A DNA stretch of 64,000 bases from Topomyia yanbarensis. Taxonomy: Eukaryota > Arthropoda > Insecta > Diptera > Culicidae. A program made the translations under genes and the position numbers. The DNA lies in NCBI RefSeq assembly GCF_030247195.1, contig NC_080672.1, positions 311,638,127 to 311,702,126 of the forward strand, in the 5' to 3' direction. Of this stretch, positions 45,601-58,948 are shown in pieces (positions within the stretch are counted from its first letter, which is position 1; every line of letters starts with the position of its first letter). The notes beneath the pieces were generated by a model. It did not search any database. It had not been told where the DNA came from and was given only the letters and a program-made list of their open reading frames with translations.

Positions 45601-46769
45601 TGCAATTTGAATTTTACGCCCATATCCCGATTATCGTTCCGGTATGATGTTGGAGTACTATCCAAAACATTTAAATTGATGAATTATTTTTGCTAGTTTG
45701 CTCGAACTGGCTGATCGCCTTCTTGATTTAAATGTTCACCCTTTCTTTCGTTAATTGAATTGTTATTTGCATATCTGTGTACAATTTCAAGCCAATACAT
45801 CCTATAACTTGTAAGCACGATTTCAATCCATTATTTTACGTTTTCTCATTACAACAAGCTCATTATGTGGGTTCATGGCATTACATTCATAATCATCACC
45901 TGATCTCAAACTGGTCCTTTTCATCTACATCGTGTTAACTCGAGTAGTTGGAGAGCTCCGGTAAGGCCGCTACTATTGTTAATTTTTATTACCATGAATT
46001 ATCCAGAGGCTTCACAGTTGGTGGTCGTTGTAATTATTGCTATAGATACATACATGCCGGTTCTATCCAGCCCCACGCGAACGCACCACTTGGCAGAGTT
46101 GCAGCGGACTGACCTGCTGTGACTGTTTATGCACCTGACGCTTCGATCAAGCTTCAACTTGACCCAAATCGGGCTCACCACGAGCACGCGTTGACTAATA
46201 ATGGTTGGTGGAGTCACCATGCGCTGAACGTTAGACAGACTACAAAGCTCGCGTATCTCGTTCCGGGCACGGTTGGGTTTTGCAACCTGCTCTTGCCTAG
46301 AACGGTATGAAATGTCATCAATGCGTGATACAGTGCTACTATATGGCATTTAAAAAACTGTGATAGCGTAACTAACATATTAATCGTTGTGTTGTGTGGC
46401 GTTGCCATGATAGCTGTTTTTTGTGATGACCAATTGATCGTGGCATAGAAAATTGCAGCAGAATTTTGTTGACAAAGGTGTCAAAGGAGGCTTAAGCTAT
46501 TTGCGATAATCATGTAATAACTAATCATTTTTGCAGTTTATATCAATATAGTATATAGACATCACATCTCCCGCAAGCTTTTCCCGATACTTTTGAAGGA
46601 CAGTTTTTTGCGCTCGCTACTTCATAAACTATTTTATTTCCATCAATATTGAAAATAATTTAAGCCAGGTGAGAAAGAGGCGGTGTTTTTTGTTGCGTAA
46701 TGTAAATTTCAGTTAAAAACTCTTACGAGGGAATAATTGGTTGGTCCTGTTTTATTGTGGGAACATAAT
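45601..46769. other. Intron segment, nothing recognised
   Basis: No gene or repeat supported. It ends at the histone pseudogene. Confidence 0.4.
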
Positions 46770-47143
46770 TTAGGTCCGCTCACTACGGATGGTGGTTACT
46801 CGCTTGGGGTGAATGGCGCACAAATTCGTATCCTCGAGCAAACCGAACGGATAGGTCTCGCTGGCTTCTTGGGGGGCCAATACGGCTAAGCTCTAGGAGC
46901 GTAGATCGGTTTTTAAGTCTTGCGTAATGTCTCGGACCAGGCTGGAAGAACAGCTTACGAATTACTAACTCTGTTGACTTCTAACAGCTGTGAATTTCCC
47001 ACAGGGCGACATTTACTAGTCGGTAGCGATGGGGCTTCTTAACGCCACCAGTGGCACCGTGCGGACGACCTTCGTTGCCAAATGCTTACAAGGAGCTCTC
47101 TCTTCGGTGGACTAGCGGGCGGTCTGTTTGGTACTGATACCAT
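46770..47143 (-). pseudogene. Histone H3 pseudogene
   Basis: Minus-strand reading in shifting frames follows H3 from the start codon (47141-47143) to a stop (46770-46772). Recognisable pieces in order are TKQTAR, a stop, ST; then [61 protein letters not shown]; and IRSER with the stop. Lysine 9 is replaced by TAG (47112-47114). There are several frameshifts, at least one more stop, and a loss of about 30 bp covering MPKDIQLARR. No poly-A trace is seen at its 3' side, so retrocopy versus DNA duplication is open. It lies antisense in the SLC22 intron. Confidence 0.88.
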
Positions 47144-47584
47144 GGATGCCACATTGAAATCTGTGTTTGTGTGTCTAAATCCCACTGGCCAGCGGTTTTC
47201 TGCATATGGTCCATTCACCACATGCAAACAGCTTAATCTCGGGAGGTTGTAGATGTTAGTTCTACTGATTTTCCAATGATCCATTTCAGAATGACAGAAA
47301 CCTAGCGGTACATTCCGAGGTCATTTTCCCGTAGGCAAGGCGCGATCATTTATAATACGTGTGTCGTGGTTTTTCGAGCACAGTTGGTGGGTAAAGACGT
47401 TTTGGCCAGCAGTTGATGCAGAAAAATGATTTGCAAGGAATGCGACAACGTGTACCATAATTATATCAGTATGATAAACAAACTATCGATTCCCTGCCAC
47501 GAATGCGTGCGCCATATTGAAATCTGTGTTCCGTCCAAAAAATAATTTTTACCATCTGTGATGACTAAAACAGAAAAAAAACTC
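47144..47584. other. Flank of the H3 pseudogene, nothing recognised
   Basis: attgaaatctgtgtt occurs twice (47153, 47517), possibly a spread of the aatctgtg repeat that follows. Confidence 0.35.
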
Positions 47585-47765
47585 TGAAAATCTGTGTTAC
47601 ATTTCCAAAAAATCTGTGAAAAATCACAATATTTCTAAAAATCTATGGAAATCTGTGAAATTTTCATCAAAATGCCAAAAATCTGTCATCTGTGAAAAAG
47701 AATCTGTGAACAAAAATTTTGAAAAAAATCTGTTACATTACAGAAAAATCTGTGAATATGGTAAC
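47585..47765 (+). repeat. Degenerate AAAATCTGTGAAA repeats
   Basis: Roughly eight to ten aatctgtg(a/t) words spaced 15-25 bases apart between 47585 and 47760. Confidence 0.75.
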
Positions 47766-48536
47766 CCTGATGCTGGTAGTACAACGACCGTTAGACGAAT
47801 GATGAGAAATTTTTACAGATGAATCTCATTTTGCAGTTTTTAGAAAGAAAATACAACGTGTTTCATTTTTATTACCGCTCTCAAAACAAAAAAAGATTTT
47901 AATGGCAAAATCGTAATTAAAGTAACAAATAAAAATGAAAAAATAACAGGTAAGAGTTTCAGAAAGTTTTAGGCTCCTATTTTATGGAATGGTTTTTGTT
48001 TGGGTGAAACACAGATATTCTCTAGGTCTGAATTGCCCCGTGGGGAGCTTCGATCTGCCCCTATATTTTAACAGGATAGAAAAAGGTAGAGTTTTGTAAA
48101 TGTTTTGTAAATCTTCGTCTAGCGATGTCATGGAGTGGTGCAAATGAATTTTTATGGCTCCAACAGGCCCGTGCGCAGAAAATTCTCAAGGGAGGGGTTT
48201 TGATTTTTTTCGTTTCTTATATACAGTCCCTCAAACGTTGAATATTTTTTTCCGGGTCCCGATGGACTGAGGCTTATGTCGACTTGGATCAACAAATTCG
48301 GACAATGTCTGTTATCGAGAAGCGATCTTGATCAGATACCAAAGCCTGCTGGTTTATGGTAGTGTCGGATTTTTACTGTGGTGGATTATATTCAGCCTTC
48401 CGACTAAACCTAAACCTCTTGTTTCTCCAAATCCTCATCTTTCCGGGGTCACAGTTAGGTATTAGTTTAGGAGGGATTTGCTCTTGCTCTTTTTATTTTG
48501 TGTTAATCGTGTTTTTCCATTGATACTGTTTCTCGC
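47766..48536. other. Intron segment, nothing recognised
   Basis: AT-rich, no supported gene. Near 48260 a tttttttccgggtcccgatg phrase recalls repeat X but is not a clear copy. Confidence 0.35.
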
Positions 48537-49010
48537 TTGCTCTCCAACGTTCGTGGTGTAACTGACCTGCTCAAATCAGCTGCAAATATCATCACCTGCC
48601 GAGATGCGAACCGATCCGGAGATACCGAACATAACGACTTTTTTGTAGGAGACGAACCGCTGCGACCAGTATTTAGATCTATTGTGGTGCATAACGACTT
48701 ACATCGCTTTACAAATATCTTATCCTTCTTGGTGATACTCGCTCCTAATTATCTACTAGCTGATGCTGAGAGTTTCCCGGTGGCGGAATTTCTCCCGGTA
48801 CCGATGATCGTTTTTGTGAGCCATTTAGTTATCAGCCACTCTGGTGCAGAGATCAGCTACGGTCAAATTTCTCTAGGCAATGATATCCCGATTTTCTACG
48901 AGTTCGTGTTGTTCGGTAGTTATTTTTCCTCCTTAGCTGCAATTACAAGCTCGCTACCAGACCTTTGCAGTGTAACTGATCTACTCACAACTGTTGTTAA
49001 CCGGACGTGA
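48537..49010 (+). repeat. Unidentified 157-codon ORF within a diverged duplication
   Basis: The open frame starts MLSNVRGVTDLLKSAANIIT and ends with a similar SVTDLLTTVVNRT. At DNA level, gtaactgacctgctcaaatc near 48557 and gtaactgatctactcacaac near 48972 begin similar 70-bp blocks that both contain gtgaaccgatcc-like text. It is therefore at least two copies of a roughly 415-bp unit. No family recognised. The frame may be a by-product of the repeat rather than a gene. Confidence 0.4.
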
Positions 49011-49659
49011 ACCGATCCAACGGTGCCGACCTACACTTGACTTACATCCTTTTACAGCCACCCTCACATGGTTGCTTCATAGACTTGTTTCTAGAATAAC
49101 CGAACTCAAATGATTGCCAAAACAGCTCACAGTATAAAATTTTTGTTCCTGATCAGAAAGTTAAGAAATTTTCAAAAGTATTCAAAACCCTCGTGGGAGG
49201 GGTTTGAACTCCCTAAAACCCTCCCCTTGCGCACGGGACTGGCTTTAAAATGTAGCTGAGGTTTCAAACTAACAATTAAGACCTTTGACGGATCAAAAAA
49301 AGGCGATTTGCTGAGGTAGCCCCGGGTTCCCTTACTCAATATACGTGTCGGTTTTACCCCAACAGAATTTTTTTAAAACGACAAACAATATTGAATAGCT
49401 CAAACTCGTCTTCAACGCTGTGTTAATGATACAAAAGGTAGATAAGAATGTTCACCATAAGTTCTTCCAAATTAGCATGAACGTTGCTTTCCTCTTGTTT
49501 ATTTATTATACCTTCATCAACTTGGCCACAATGATGGTTGCTTAAACTAATTACATTTTGGAATAGATAATATTCTAGCTTTACTCGACTTCCTAGTCTC
49601 GTTAAAGTCAAAGGCCGTCTCCACACTGTTAAAAATATGCTGAAGTTCGGTAACAGCGC

Positions 49660-50690
49660 TCTAGCGACCATAATTGGTACTCATGAACGGAAATCGCAGA
49701 AGAGAGGTATTGCTTAGAGCTCGAACGCGGGTTTGAAGATCCAGATGTCCGAGGATTGTAGGGTAATCCACCCTAGTAGACAATAAGTCCGAGACGAACA
49801 GGGCTCGAGAGCAGTCCCTATGGATGCCCAGAGTGTCGAGCTGTATTAACAGACAACGAGTTTTGTAGCACGAAAGGCTTGGAAACATGTGCGCTGTTTT
49901 CCAGCAGGAACGGGATGCTCCAGTAGTGAGTGATAGTACGAAGATTCACCGAAGTGGTTCAAGAAGCTCGTAGATGCACTTTTTGATAAAAATGCAGAAA
50001 ACGCCATCTGGTCCCGGGGAACTAGATACTTTCAGCTTGGAATTTGCTGTAAGAATGACAGTATTATAGACGCCAATTCGGTTGATGGTTCGTCCTAGAG
50101 AAGGAGTTAGATTGGCGGCGACAGTGACTTGTTGTGATGGAAGGCTCTCTTCGGAAAAAAACGCTTGAAAATTTGTCGAAGAACAGTTGGCAAATTTCCT
50201 TAGTGTCGGAACCTAAAACTCCATTAAATGACATATTAGATGGCAAGCCAGATTCTTTTCGCTGTTCGTTCACATACTTCCAGAACGACTTGGGTTTAGA
50301 TTTCAGTTGACGCTCGACGTTGCGCTGGTGTCTAAAAAGGCGCATGTGCTTTGCTGTTTGTATTCGTGTATTGAGTTGGAAGTAGTGATTTCTTAATGCA
50401 AGTGCCTTATGTTTTGATAATTTTTTAAATGCAGCTCGCTTGGCAGTCTAATGACGGTTGATTGCCAGGGAGGGTGTTGATTGTTACTAATTGTTCGTTT
50501 TGTCACATGACGGGCGATTAGCTAGTTAAGAATATTAGAAAACGTCATCGCTGCTTCGTTCACATCGTCATTGTTGAAATTTTAATCCCAGTTTATATCC
50601 AACAGCGTGCTAACGAGGCTGTTGTAGTCACCGTTTTTAAAATCGTAGGCGCTGGAACTTATGACGTCTTCAATGTTGCTCATTTTTAAT
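49660..50690 (-). mobile_element. LINE ORF2 relic with internal RT deletion
   Basis: On the minus strand, 50064-50345 is open and reads SFWKYVNEQRKESGLPSNMS, then EICQLFFDKFSSVF, the linker before RT. Next comes a GPDG finger with FIKK and WK (about 50030-49890), then directly at 49888 the RT C-terminal region CRLLIQLDTLGIHRDCSRALF-like (49680-49888). The central palm with the catalytic motifs is missing. 50350-50690 may be endonuclease remnant. CR1/Jockey-like; no RNase H seen. Confidence 0.72.
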
Positions 50691-53600
50691 GTCAAAAGTT
50701 GTAAAAGATGAAATAAATTTTCCCATACAGTGCCATCGAACCTTTTCTATTAGCATAATATCATTTTTATGAAAAATATTTTTTTACTAATTACATATAA
50801 CTGAAACTAGATATAGCAACATAATAATTGGATAAAACTTCTTTCAATCTCTACAAAAAGTGTTTGTTTACGATTTATTTAGTTGTTATTTTGTACTGAT
50901 CACCATGCTCGTCCATGTTAGCAAACATTTTAAAATGTCGATTTTAAACCCCTCCGGGCAAAAAGGGACAAAATGAGACCTTGAAATTCGAAAAGTAGAG
51001 ATGATTTCCCATAGAATGTATAATAAGTGACCGTTCCGAACTGTTCCACCTGATTGTACAGAATACATTTGTGAAAAAAGAATTTGCTATCAACCCACTT
51101 AAACTATATTTGTAATAATATTACATTGTTAGAATCAAATTTGGCAAACATGTTGGAATGATCAACAATTTTTTTAAATGCCCTTTAAAATGAAACTAGT
51201 TCTGCTCAAATCGGATTAAAATTAAAAGAGTAACAGGTTTTTGAAGTGTACATAGATATTGTGATTTAGATAATGAATTTCATTAGAATTGTCTGACACA
51301 GCGATGTTTTAATTGCTATTAAAAATCTAATTATCATTCAGTTCTCACAAAATTTGGAGAATATGTCATTTAATACATAAAAAATCCAGGAAAAATAAAA
51401 AAAATATCAATATTTGAAACATAGGTTTTGTCCGGGTTCCGGCCACTGTGTGGCGGTATAGTGACATTGCCAATCGTTGCGGAGTCCTCTGTAGGGTCGT
51501 TGATGGGCCGGGTTGCATTAGTGGAGTACATGCTACTTCAGTCGGCGGGCACCAAATGTTCTGGGTACGGCTATCCTCAAATTCCCTGAACAGTATACCT
51601 TGCGGCCATGTGCTAGGTTAAGAGCGGTACTTTGGATGAACTGCAACTTTTAAGGATATGAAGTTCAAAGTACTGTCGTCTATGCCTTTTTAACAAGCGG
51701 AATAACTTTTATCTCCTCGTTGCAATCACTGTGCGACGAGTTGAATTGGCGCATCTCATAATTAATGGTGAAAAACGTCGAAAAATATGTATTACTCAAG
51801 TTTAATGTGTGTTAATTATTTACTTTAACTGAATTTGTCAATAAAACTGAGTGAAAACTGTGCTTCTAAAGTTTCAGGTTTTCGTACGTTTTATTTACAA
51901 AAAGGTTTTTACACAAAATTGCACCACCTTTTATTAAAGTGTCATTCATTCCATAAGAAATACATTGCGACGAATCGTGCGCCGAATAGCGCTACGAATC
52001 TTGCTGCGATGAAAAATAATCGTCGCGTCTCCTTTGGAAAAGCACGGGCAATATTTTTTGTCAACCAACTAAAAGCAAGTCACTATTCAATCAGGAAGCT
52101 TTCTCAACGCGTGCTTTGTAGTCTGTTAGTGATCGTGCGGTTTGTCATGCACATGAACTCTTTCAGGGGCGCACGGTCGAGTTCTCGGGTCACTGCACAG
52201 ACGCACTGTGGGTGTTCTATTCGACTCTAATTGTAGCACTAAGAAAATCGCCTAATTTATTCCTATTATTTGGCCAACGAACTGGAGTAACATATGACCA
52301 AACGGTTTCTCTAATTTATAAACGTATATCGTTCTATGCCTAGCACGTCCTTTCAAGTCCGGTTAGGTGCGTAAGCGACCGTTCCTAAAAGCAACAGCAA
52401 TTTTATCGGCTAGATAGACACTTTTATTAAAAGATAGAAGAGGTAGACAGGGTCCGGTGTCCAAAAAAATCACCTTGTATTAGCTGCGAACATGGTCCAA
52501 GAACATGACACGATTACGATGCAATTCTGGTAAAGTTGAAAGTTGTCAACTTTTTTACTATTTAGGTAAGAATCAGTTTCTGTCTGATCGGATGTATGAT
52601 TCGCTTCCGCATTGTTTTTTCTCTCTACTTTACGAGCACATTCGGGTAGTACATAGAGAATGAAGCGTGGGCGAATAATCTCCGTTACCAATAGAAAATC
52701 TTAGTGTGAAGTGTTAAATTATACGGTCCTTAAATCGACACTAAACTTTCAGGGTCTTTTCTACTAATATGAGTCTAACAGCGATTGGTACACGTCAAGG
52801 GTCATAGCTGCATTTTAATCACCTAGTTTGTTTTTATGGAAAGTTTTTATAGTTTTGTTCATACGAGCGTAGAAAATGATACTGAATATGTGCTACAATA
52901 ACCAAATCGAAACTTTTTGATCTAGTATCACAAATATATTAGAACACCCAAACCATAACAAGCGCATGATATCTAATAAATCAAGCAACGAAGCAATGTT
53001 TACAATAAAATTAGAACATCGAGAAACTCAATTCCACGGTCTTCACGGCGACGAGCACAACTTTATCGCATCGTCATACTTACCGGTTCACATATAACAA
53101 TTATTCATGATTCGCTACCGTAATTAACGCCATCGGTTTACTACTTCCACACCGTAATCCGATGAATGGAATGGAAGACAGAAACAACCGAAGCCGTTCG
53201 CTACAAGCGGTCGACAAAAAGAGATTAATTGGTCAGTGCCGTAGCATCGTGACGCGACGAATCGCAGCAGCGGTGATTTATTCTAACTTATTATCCGGCA
53301 AATCCACGCAAGAACCCCACACGCGCCGAATCGAATCAAAGGGGGTACGAATATCCATCCAATGAAAGGCGGAAATCGGCTAACAACGGCGTTCTCACTA
53401 GAACGGCAATTGATTAACTTGCACACCTGGACGATGATGAAGGTTAAGTAGTTGTGGGAATCTTTCAAAGGAGCGGAATAAATTTTTGGATCTTTTAGTT
53501 TGATCAATTTCGACAAAAATCTGTCGTCTGGCATACGGAAGCTTAAGATAATTGATCTCAATATGATTTTAACCTAGACAGCTATTTTATAGAGACAAAG

Positions 53601-54404
53601 CTCCTTTTATTGGCGTGACTTGGAACGAAGGGCCTTCGCTCACATTCAAACGCGGCAGTAATAGCTTCATGTAATTAACTACACTAGTAAAGGCTCCACT
53701 AAATTTAATTACTGATCGGCTGTTTGATCGCCTCTAGATTAATTGAACACCCTGAGACAATATTGTCCCCTGTAGCTGGATGAGGTGGTTAGTCCTTTTG
53801 AACATGTATCAATTGTAAGGCTAAATAACTTATTGATTTAATTGATTTGATTGATCATAATCGATTTTTAAAGCGACGGATCATTACCGGAATCCTATGA
53901 ATTTCAAAAAACTTTTTATCCATAAATTGTAGCCACCATTATTTGCATTCAGTTAATGCATAAATATTTATATATCAAAGTTGAATTAAAAGTTATAAGC
54001 TGAATATTTGTTTACCACGCTTGCTTTCCGCGCTTCTATTTATTATCCTTTGATAATGCGACAAAATCTATAACAGACATGTTGGTCTATGCGGAGTTGG
54101 CGCAACGCAAGCTGGTTAAGCCTTCAATCCGTTGTTCGAAACAGAGTTAAAAATAATCGAGGCTCTTTTTGACGGTTGAAAATGAACCTGATGCGACTCG
54201 TTCTGAATAGAAAAAAATATTTATTCAAAAATCTATGTTATTCATTCAGTTGAATATCGTACAACAATATTCATTTCACTGATTATCTAGGCAAATGTTT
54301 TCAAATGCCGGTAAAGCATATAAAATAACAATTACACTAGTTTACAAGAAAAATGAAACTTCGAGAAAAAAAATTTTCTAGCCTGTTCAAAGAAGCGATT
54401 TCGA
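50691..54404. other. Intron segment, no gene recognised
   Basis: 51420-51640 is GC-richer and resembles a repeat end but could not be placed. 51835-52230 holds a 131-codon ORF without recognised similarity. The rest is AT-rich. Confidence 0.4.
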
Positions 54405-56060
54405 GATTTTCCTAAAAACCCTACTTAATCCACCTAGCAGTGAGATGAGACATTTTTTACACACGCCACTGTTGAAAAATTCATTAGTTTGCAGAACTCG
54501 TTCATTAGTTTGCAGTTTCTCGTCCTGCACGAATAAAACCTCGAATAAACTGAATAAAATATAGAAAATCAAAAAAACAAACAAAATAAAGCAAAAAATG
54601 AAAAACATAACGTTTTCAAATTCATTAAGTGAGTACAATGAATAATATAAATTATAGTTATAAAATGCATAAATCAAATTAGATCTGCTCATTAAATAAA
54701 AAATTAGCCAATATTTAAAAATAGTTATAAAATTAAGTGAACAAATTAAATTGACGTAAACTAACAAATTGAATGAAATAAATAAGTGGAATGACTGATT
54801 ACGAAATGAATAAAATTAGAGAAATGAACAAAATAAATCAGATTAATCAAATTAATCAATTGAATAAAATGAATAAAATAATCAGATGAGCCAAATGATT
54901 CAAATGAATCAATTGAATCAAATGAATCAAATGGATAGAATGCATTTAATGAATCCAAAGAATCCAAAGAATCCAATGAATCAAATGAATGAAATGGATA
55001 AAATGAATAAAATGATTGGAATGAATGAAAACAATAAAACTAATAAAAAATGAAATGAACAAAATGAACAAATAGAACAAACGAATCAAATAAACAAAAC
55101 GAATAGAATTGATAAAATGAATAAAAAGAAGAAGAAAATGGATTGATTAAAATGAAAAATTAAGCAAATTATAAATAAATTGAAAAAAAATTATAATTTG
55201 GATGTAATGAATAAATCTGAAAAATTAGTCAAATTATTAAAATCTAGAAACTGAAAACATGCATAAACTGGAAAAAAGAATAGAATGCATAGATGGAAAA
55301 CAATGAATAAAATAAGTCAAATAAATGATATGAATAAAATGTGTGAAAAAAAATAAACTGATCAGAGTGAATCCAAAGATAAAATAGATAAAATGACTCC
55401 AAATGAACAAAATCAATAAAAAGAATGCTGAATGAAATAAATAATTAAAATGCAAAGATCATATACTTAAAATTAGTCAAATATTCAAAATGAATAAAAT
55501 AAACAAGACGAGTAAAATCCCTGAAATGAAGAAACTAAAAAAAATTGACTATTGAAAATGAAATTAAAAATCGTTTTTGAATAAAGTAAATGAATAAGCC
55601 GGATTGTATGAATTTGAGAACTATTGTATCAGAAAGTTATGAATTGTTTTTGAAAATCCCATCCTCTGAAAAATGGCGAATAAGTATGCAATACATTTTC
55701 TAAAGTTTTCTTTCTTTTTTGTTTTCACTTTTTCGTTTTCGTTGTTCTTTTCTTGGTGGTGTCGTTTAAGATTATCTGATGTTTCTACTTTATTGAGGGA
55801 CCCTAATTCGTTATCAGAAACCTGGAACGTTCAATTTGTTTCGGAATTCAATATTGGATAGTAAAGTAAGACAAGGTCACATATGTTTTCAAGACCTTTA
55901 AACAGAGAGCGATAGACGGAGGTAGATATTTCAAAGTTTTCATTTGCATTGACGTAAATAGTGTGAAGCTAGCTATATCGATAGCACAAAAGCCATAATG
56001 CAGTTTCGTTCCAGTCATCATTATAGCTTGTACATTGTTTCGTTCGGAATTTTCGTTCAG
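54405..56060 (-). mobile_element. AATGAATAAA-tract element T, copy B
   Basis: Minus-strand copy matching 10723-12830: the leader at 56041-56060 (rc ctgaacgaaaattccgaacg), gaattagggtcc(ctc)aataaag near 55798, then about 1 kb of aatgaataaa words (54540-55560). Next follow the ctcgtcctgcacgaataaaa block and the end at 54420-54455 (rc tctcatctcactgctaggtg). It gives the empty site for the LINE nested in copy C. Confidence 0.72.
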
Positions 56061-56768
56061 GAAACATGGATAAATGAGTGCTATATAAACCAATACTACG
56101 AAAAATAAATGGTTCAAATTTTCAGGATAAGAATTTAATTTGTTGGAAACGCAAGCGGACAATGAAAGTGTCACTTGACATAATACTGTTCTTGATGGAT
56201 AGACATGCTTGACATTACAAGTCTTCATTTTCTGCGAATAAATATGTTTCTAGGTACATTGGTCATGTAAAGGGTACCTTCGGGTTCATTTGTTGTTACA
56301 CAGTAATGTGTACGTCAAAAATGTATTCAGATCAAACGTTTCCGTACACTTCACATCTAATGCTTCTCTACTAATTGTGACTGCCATTGAAACATCAATT
56401 GAATCGTACTTAGTATAGAGCAAAAATGGACAACGATAAGTTAGAAGAAACATTGTACTTGGATCCTCCATCGAGAATGGAGTCTTTGGGAAACTTATTT
56501 TCCAGGAGCTAATTCGTGGCTATTTTTAGACACTGATCCGTTATTCTTCATAATAGTTCATACCAATACAAAAGAATATATATTTTCAATAATATCGTCC
56601 CAAAAAAGATGTTCTTATTTTTCACATGACATATTTGAGCATTGATTCATTTAAAATTCAATTTAGATACGAAAAGTTCAAATAACGCATGTGGAATGTT
56701 TCTTCTCAAAATTTCCAGTTAAGTTAAATATTTTTCTAGATAGCCATGAATTTCCTTAATTATAGCGT
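56061..56768. other. Intron segment, nothing recognised
   Basis: No feature supported. Confidence 0.35.
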
Positions 56769-56860
56769 ATATGTAGTTTTCGATTTTTGGTCTCCTGCGT
56801 ACCCAGAGTTCAACGTTTCGGAAGGATCCACCTTTCATTTTGATGGAGTGAACATTTGAA
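56769..56860 (-). repeat. Penelope-like terminal motif, copy 2
   Basis: In reverse complement: ccttccgaaacgttgaactc, then gagaccaaaaatcgaaaact, the same arrangement as 9901-9990. Confidence 0.4.
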
Positions 56861-57164
56861 AAAGGTTATAGTTTTCTCACAATACAAACATTTTGCAAAT
56901 TTTCTCAGGACTACAAATATTTTATTTACCAAGTAGGATGTAATTTTAAACTTGTTTTCACGAGTGGCTCTATTCTACAATAAAATGCAAAAAAAAACTA
57001 TTTACAAAGTAGCGGCAGACAAAAAATAGTATTGTCTTTTCAAACCTCAACAATTATTAATAAATATTCCAGATTATTAGAAGATTTTATCACATAACTT
57101 AGAATTGGATAGAGGAATAGCAAGAAAGATGTGAGTCTTGACATTTACCACGAACACGAAAGAA

Positions 57165-57225
57165 GGGAGAGATAGAGAGTGAGTTAGTGATTGTGTGTGT
57201 GTGAGAGTAAGTGAGAGTGAGTGCG
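57165..57225 (+). repeat. GA/GT-rich simple repeat
   Basis: gagagatagagagtgagtta followed by gtgtgtgtgtgagagtaagt and further gagtga words. Confidence 0.85.
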
Positions 57226-57509
57226 TAACTTTATATTTATAGGTATATTATGTATTTCTTTGCGCCCTTACTGTAAATAACCTAACTAGTACTTTTTGCG
57301 CCAGGACCTGTATAACTTAAGTCTTGTGAAGGTAGAATTTTCGCTAGAATTTTTCAAAAATACAGTTGCTTTCGGGGATGCTACGAGTATAATTATATGT
57401 GAAACTTTAATCACACTACTAGGTGGATTACTTGATGATATATGAATTAATGTATCTTCCAACATCTACCTCACGGTTGAACGCAACGCCTAATGCAAGG
57501 GATAAATAC

Positions 57510-58205
57510 ATGCACTCTAGAAAAAATTTCACTGTGATGTCAAATCACACATTATTTTGTCTTTGAAGAAAACTTACATATTAATTTTTGAGAATAATTT
57601 TTATATTATTGAGACAATTAACATTTTTTTTAAGAATTAAATTCCTTGAGTCACGTAGATGTGTTTTCATACCCCGATATTCAAAATCGGTTTAGTTTAG
57701 CCTCTAAAACTCCAGAAAAATGATTCTCTGTTTGTAACGGTCTCATTTTTAGTTAGTGGCAATTGGTAAGCGAGGAATAAAAATATAAAATGTTTAATAT
57801 CTCCGCCGCTCGTGAACGCTGGTTAGAAAGGTATTTTCATAAGCTTTCTACTTCTATCTTGTTTGCGCGATGAGATCACTTTTTTCGAAAGTTATTCGCT
57901 TAAAACACGTTTTGTTTTGACAAAATCACCCATATCTCGGAACACATATCGAAAAACAAAAATAATAGTGTACAATGGTCACGTTAGGCCTTTCATTTGA
58001 AACTAATTTCATTATGATCGGTTCAGCCATTGCTAAGATAATAACATGACATTTTGTACATGCACACACATACAGACATTGTCTCAATTTGTCGAGCTGA
58101 GTCGATTGGTATATGAAACTCGGCCCTCCGGGCCTCGGAAGAAGTTTTCAAAGTTTGATCGAATCCTATTCATTTCTTTTGTAAGAAATGTAAAACTTGT
58201 TTTTG
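57510..58205 (-). repeat. Interspersed repeat X, copy 3 (longest)
   Basis: Read in reverse complement it starts acatttcttacaaaagaaat, then aataggattcgatcaaactt, the stem gaggcccggagggccgag, taccaatcgactcagctcga, about 350 bp of spacer, gaatatcggggtatgaaaac and ctcaaggaattt. Copies at 8985 and 24205 share its ends. No coding capacity. Confidence 0.75.
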
Positions 58206-58948
58206 AATAGTTTTATTAGTTTTTAATCAATAAATAAAATTTTGATATTTAATCAAAACATGTTATACATTTTTGGAATAGGCACATTAACACCTTTCAA
58301 ATGGTGAGTCGATTGTGTTAATCGGAAGATTTGTTCCTGAGATATTAATCAATAACTGCAAAAGGTGCTTAAAAATCTCAAATCTCTGATTTTCGTGACG
58401 ATTTAATTTTACGAAAACTTTTGAACGAAGTATCCAGGGATTAACATTGGAGTAGCATCGTGAATATAATGTTAGAACATAACTTTGCTATAAATACAAT
58501 ACATACATGATGTTCAAATCATAGCGTTTCGCCGCAAGGTAAATAACACGTCAGAAATAATGGTTATGATCTCCCTTATTACTTTATTTGAAACTAACAA
58601 TTCTACATAATAACGTTTCCGCTTTACAGGTAAACCAATAAAAATTAGGAACCGAACTCATGTCATTCAGATTGGCTGTTTATGACGCTCGGTTCTGAGC
58701 TATAAAACCATAGGAACGCGTCTACGAAATATTAAATAATATGGATTGTTTATCCATGTTATATCACATACAAACTTCAAACCATTTTAGCTAAAACATT
58801 GTGCAACCTATTAAATCAACATTTTGCATAGTTGAATGAGGAAGTATTGCGAGTAATTTTAGATCGGTTCCACTGAATTCTAAAATTTGTGCCACCCTAC
58901 TAACCATGGCACCATTACTAAATGAATTTTTTTTGTTCTCTTTTTCAG

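Larger units (their letters stand above)
21316..58948 (+). other. Intron 1 of the SLC22 gene, 37.6 kb
   Basis: Donor gtgagt at 21316 and acceptor ttgttctctttttcag ending at 58948. The join is in frame and the two exons read as one SLC22 loop. The intron is filled with transposable-element remnants in both orientations (listed separately) and a histone H3 pseudogene. Confidence 0.88.

Noticed and set aside
51420..51640. GC-richer block that might be a SINE or LINE 3' end
   Set aside because: No promoter boxes, poly-A tail or target duplication could be identified.
54387..54767. 126-codon hydrophobic minus-strand ORF
   Set aside because: Phe/Tyr/Leu-rich by-product of the AT-rich T-element end; not a membrane protein gene on this evidence. 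Similar ORFs in the other tracts were rejected for the same reason.
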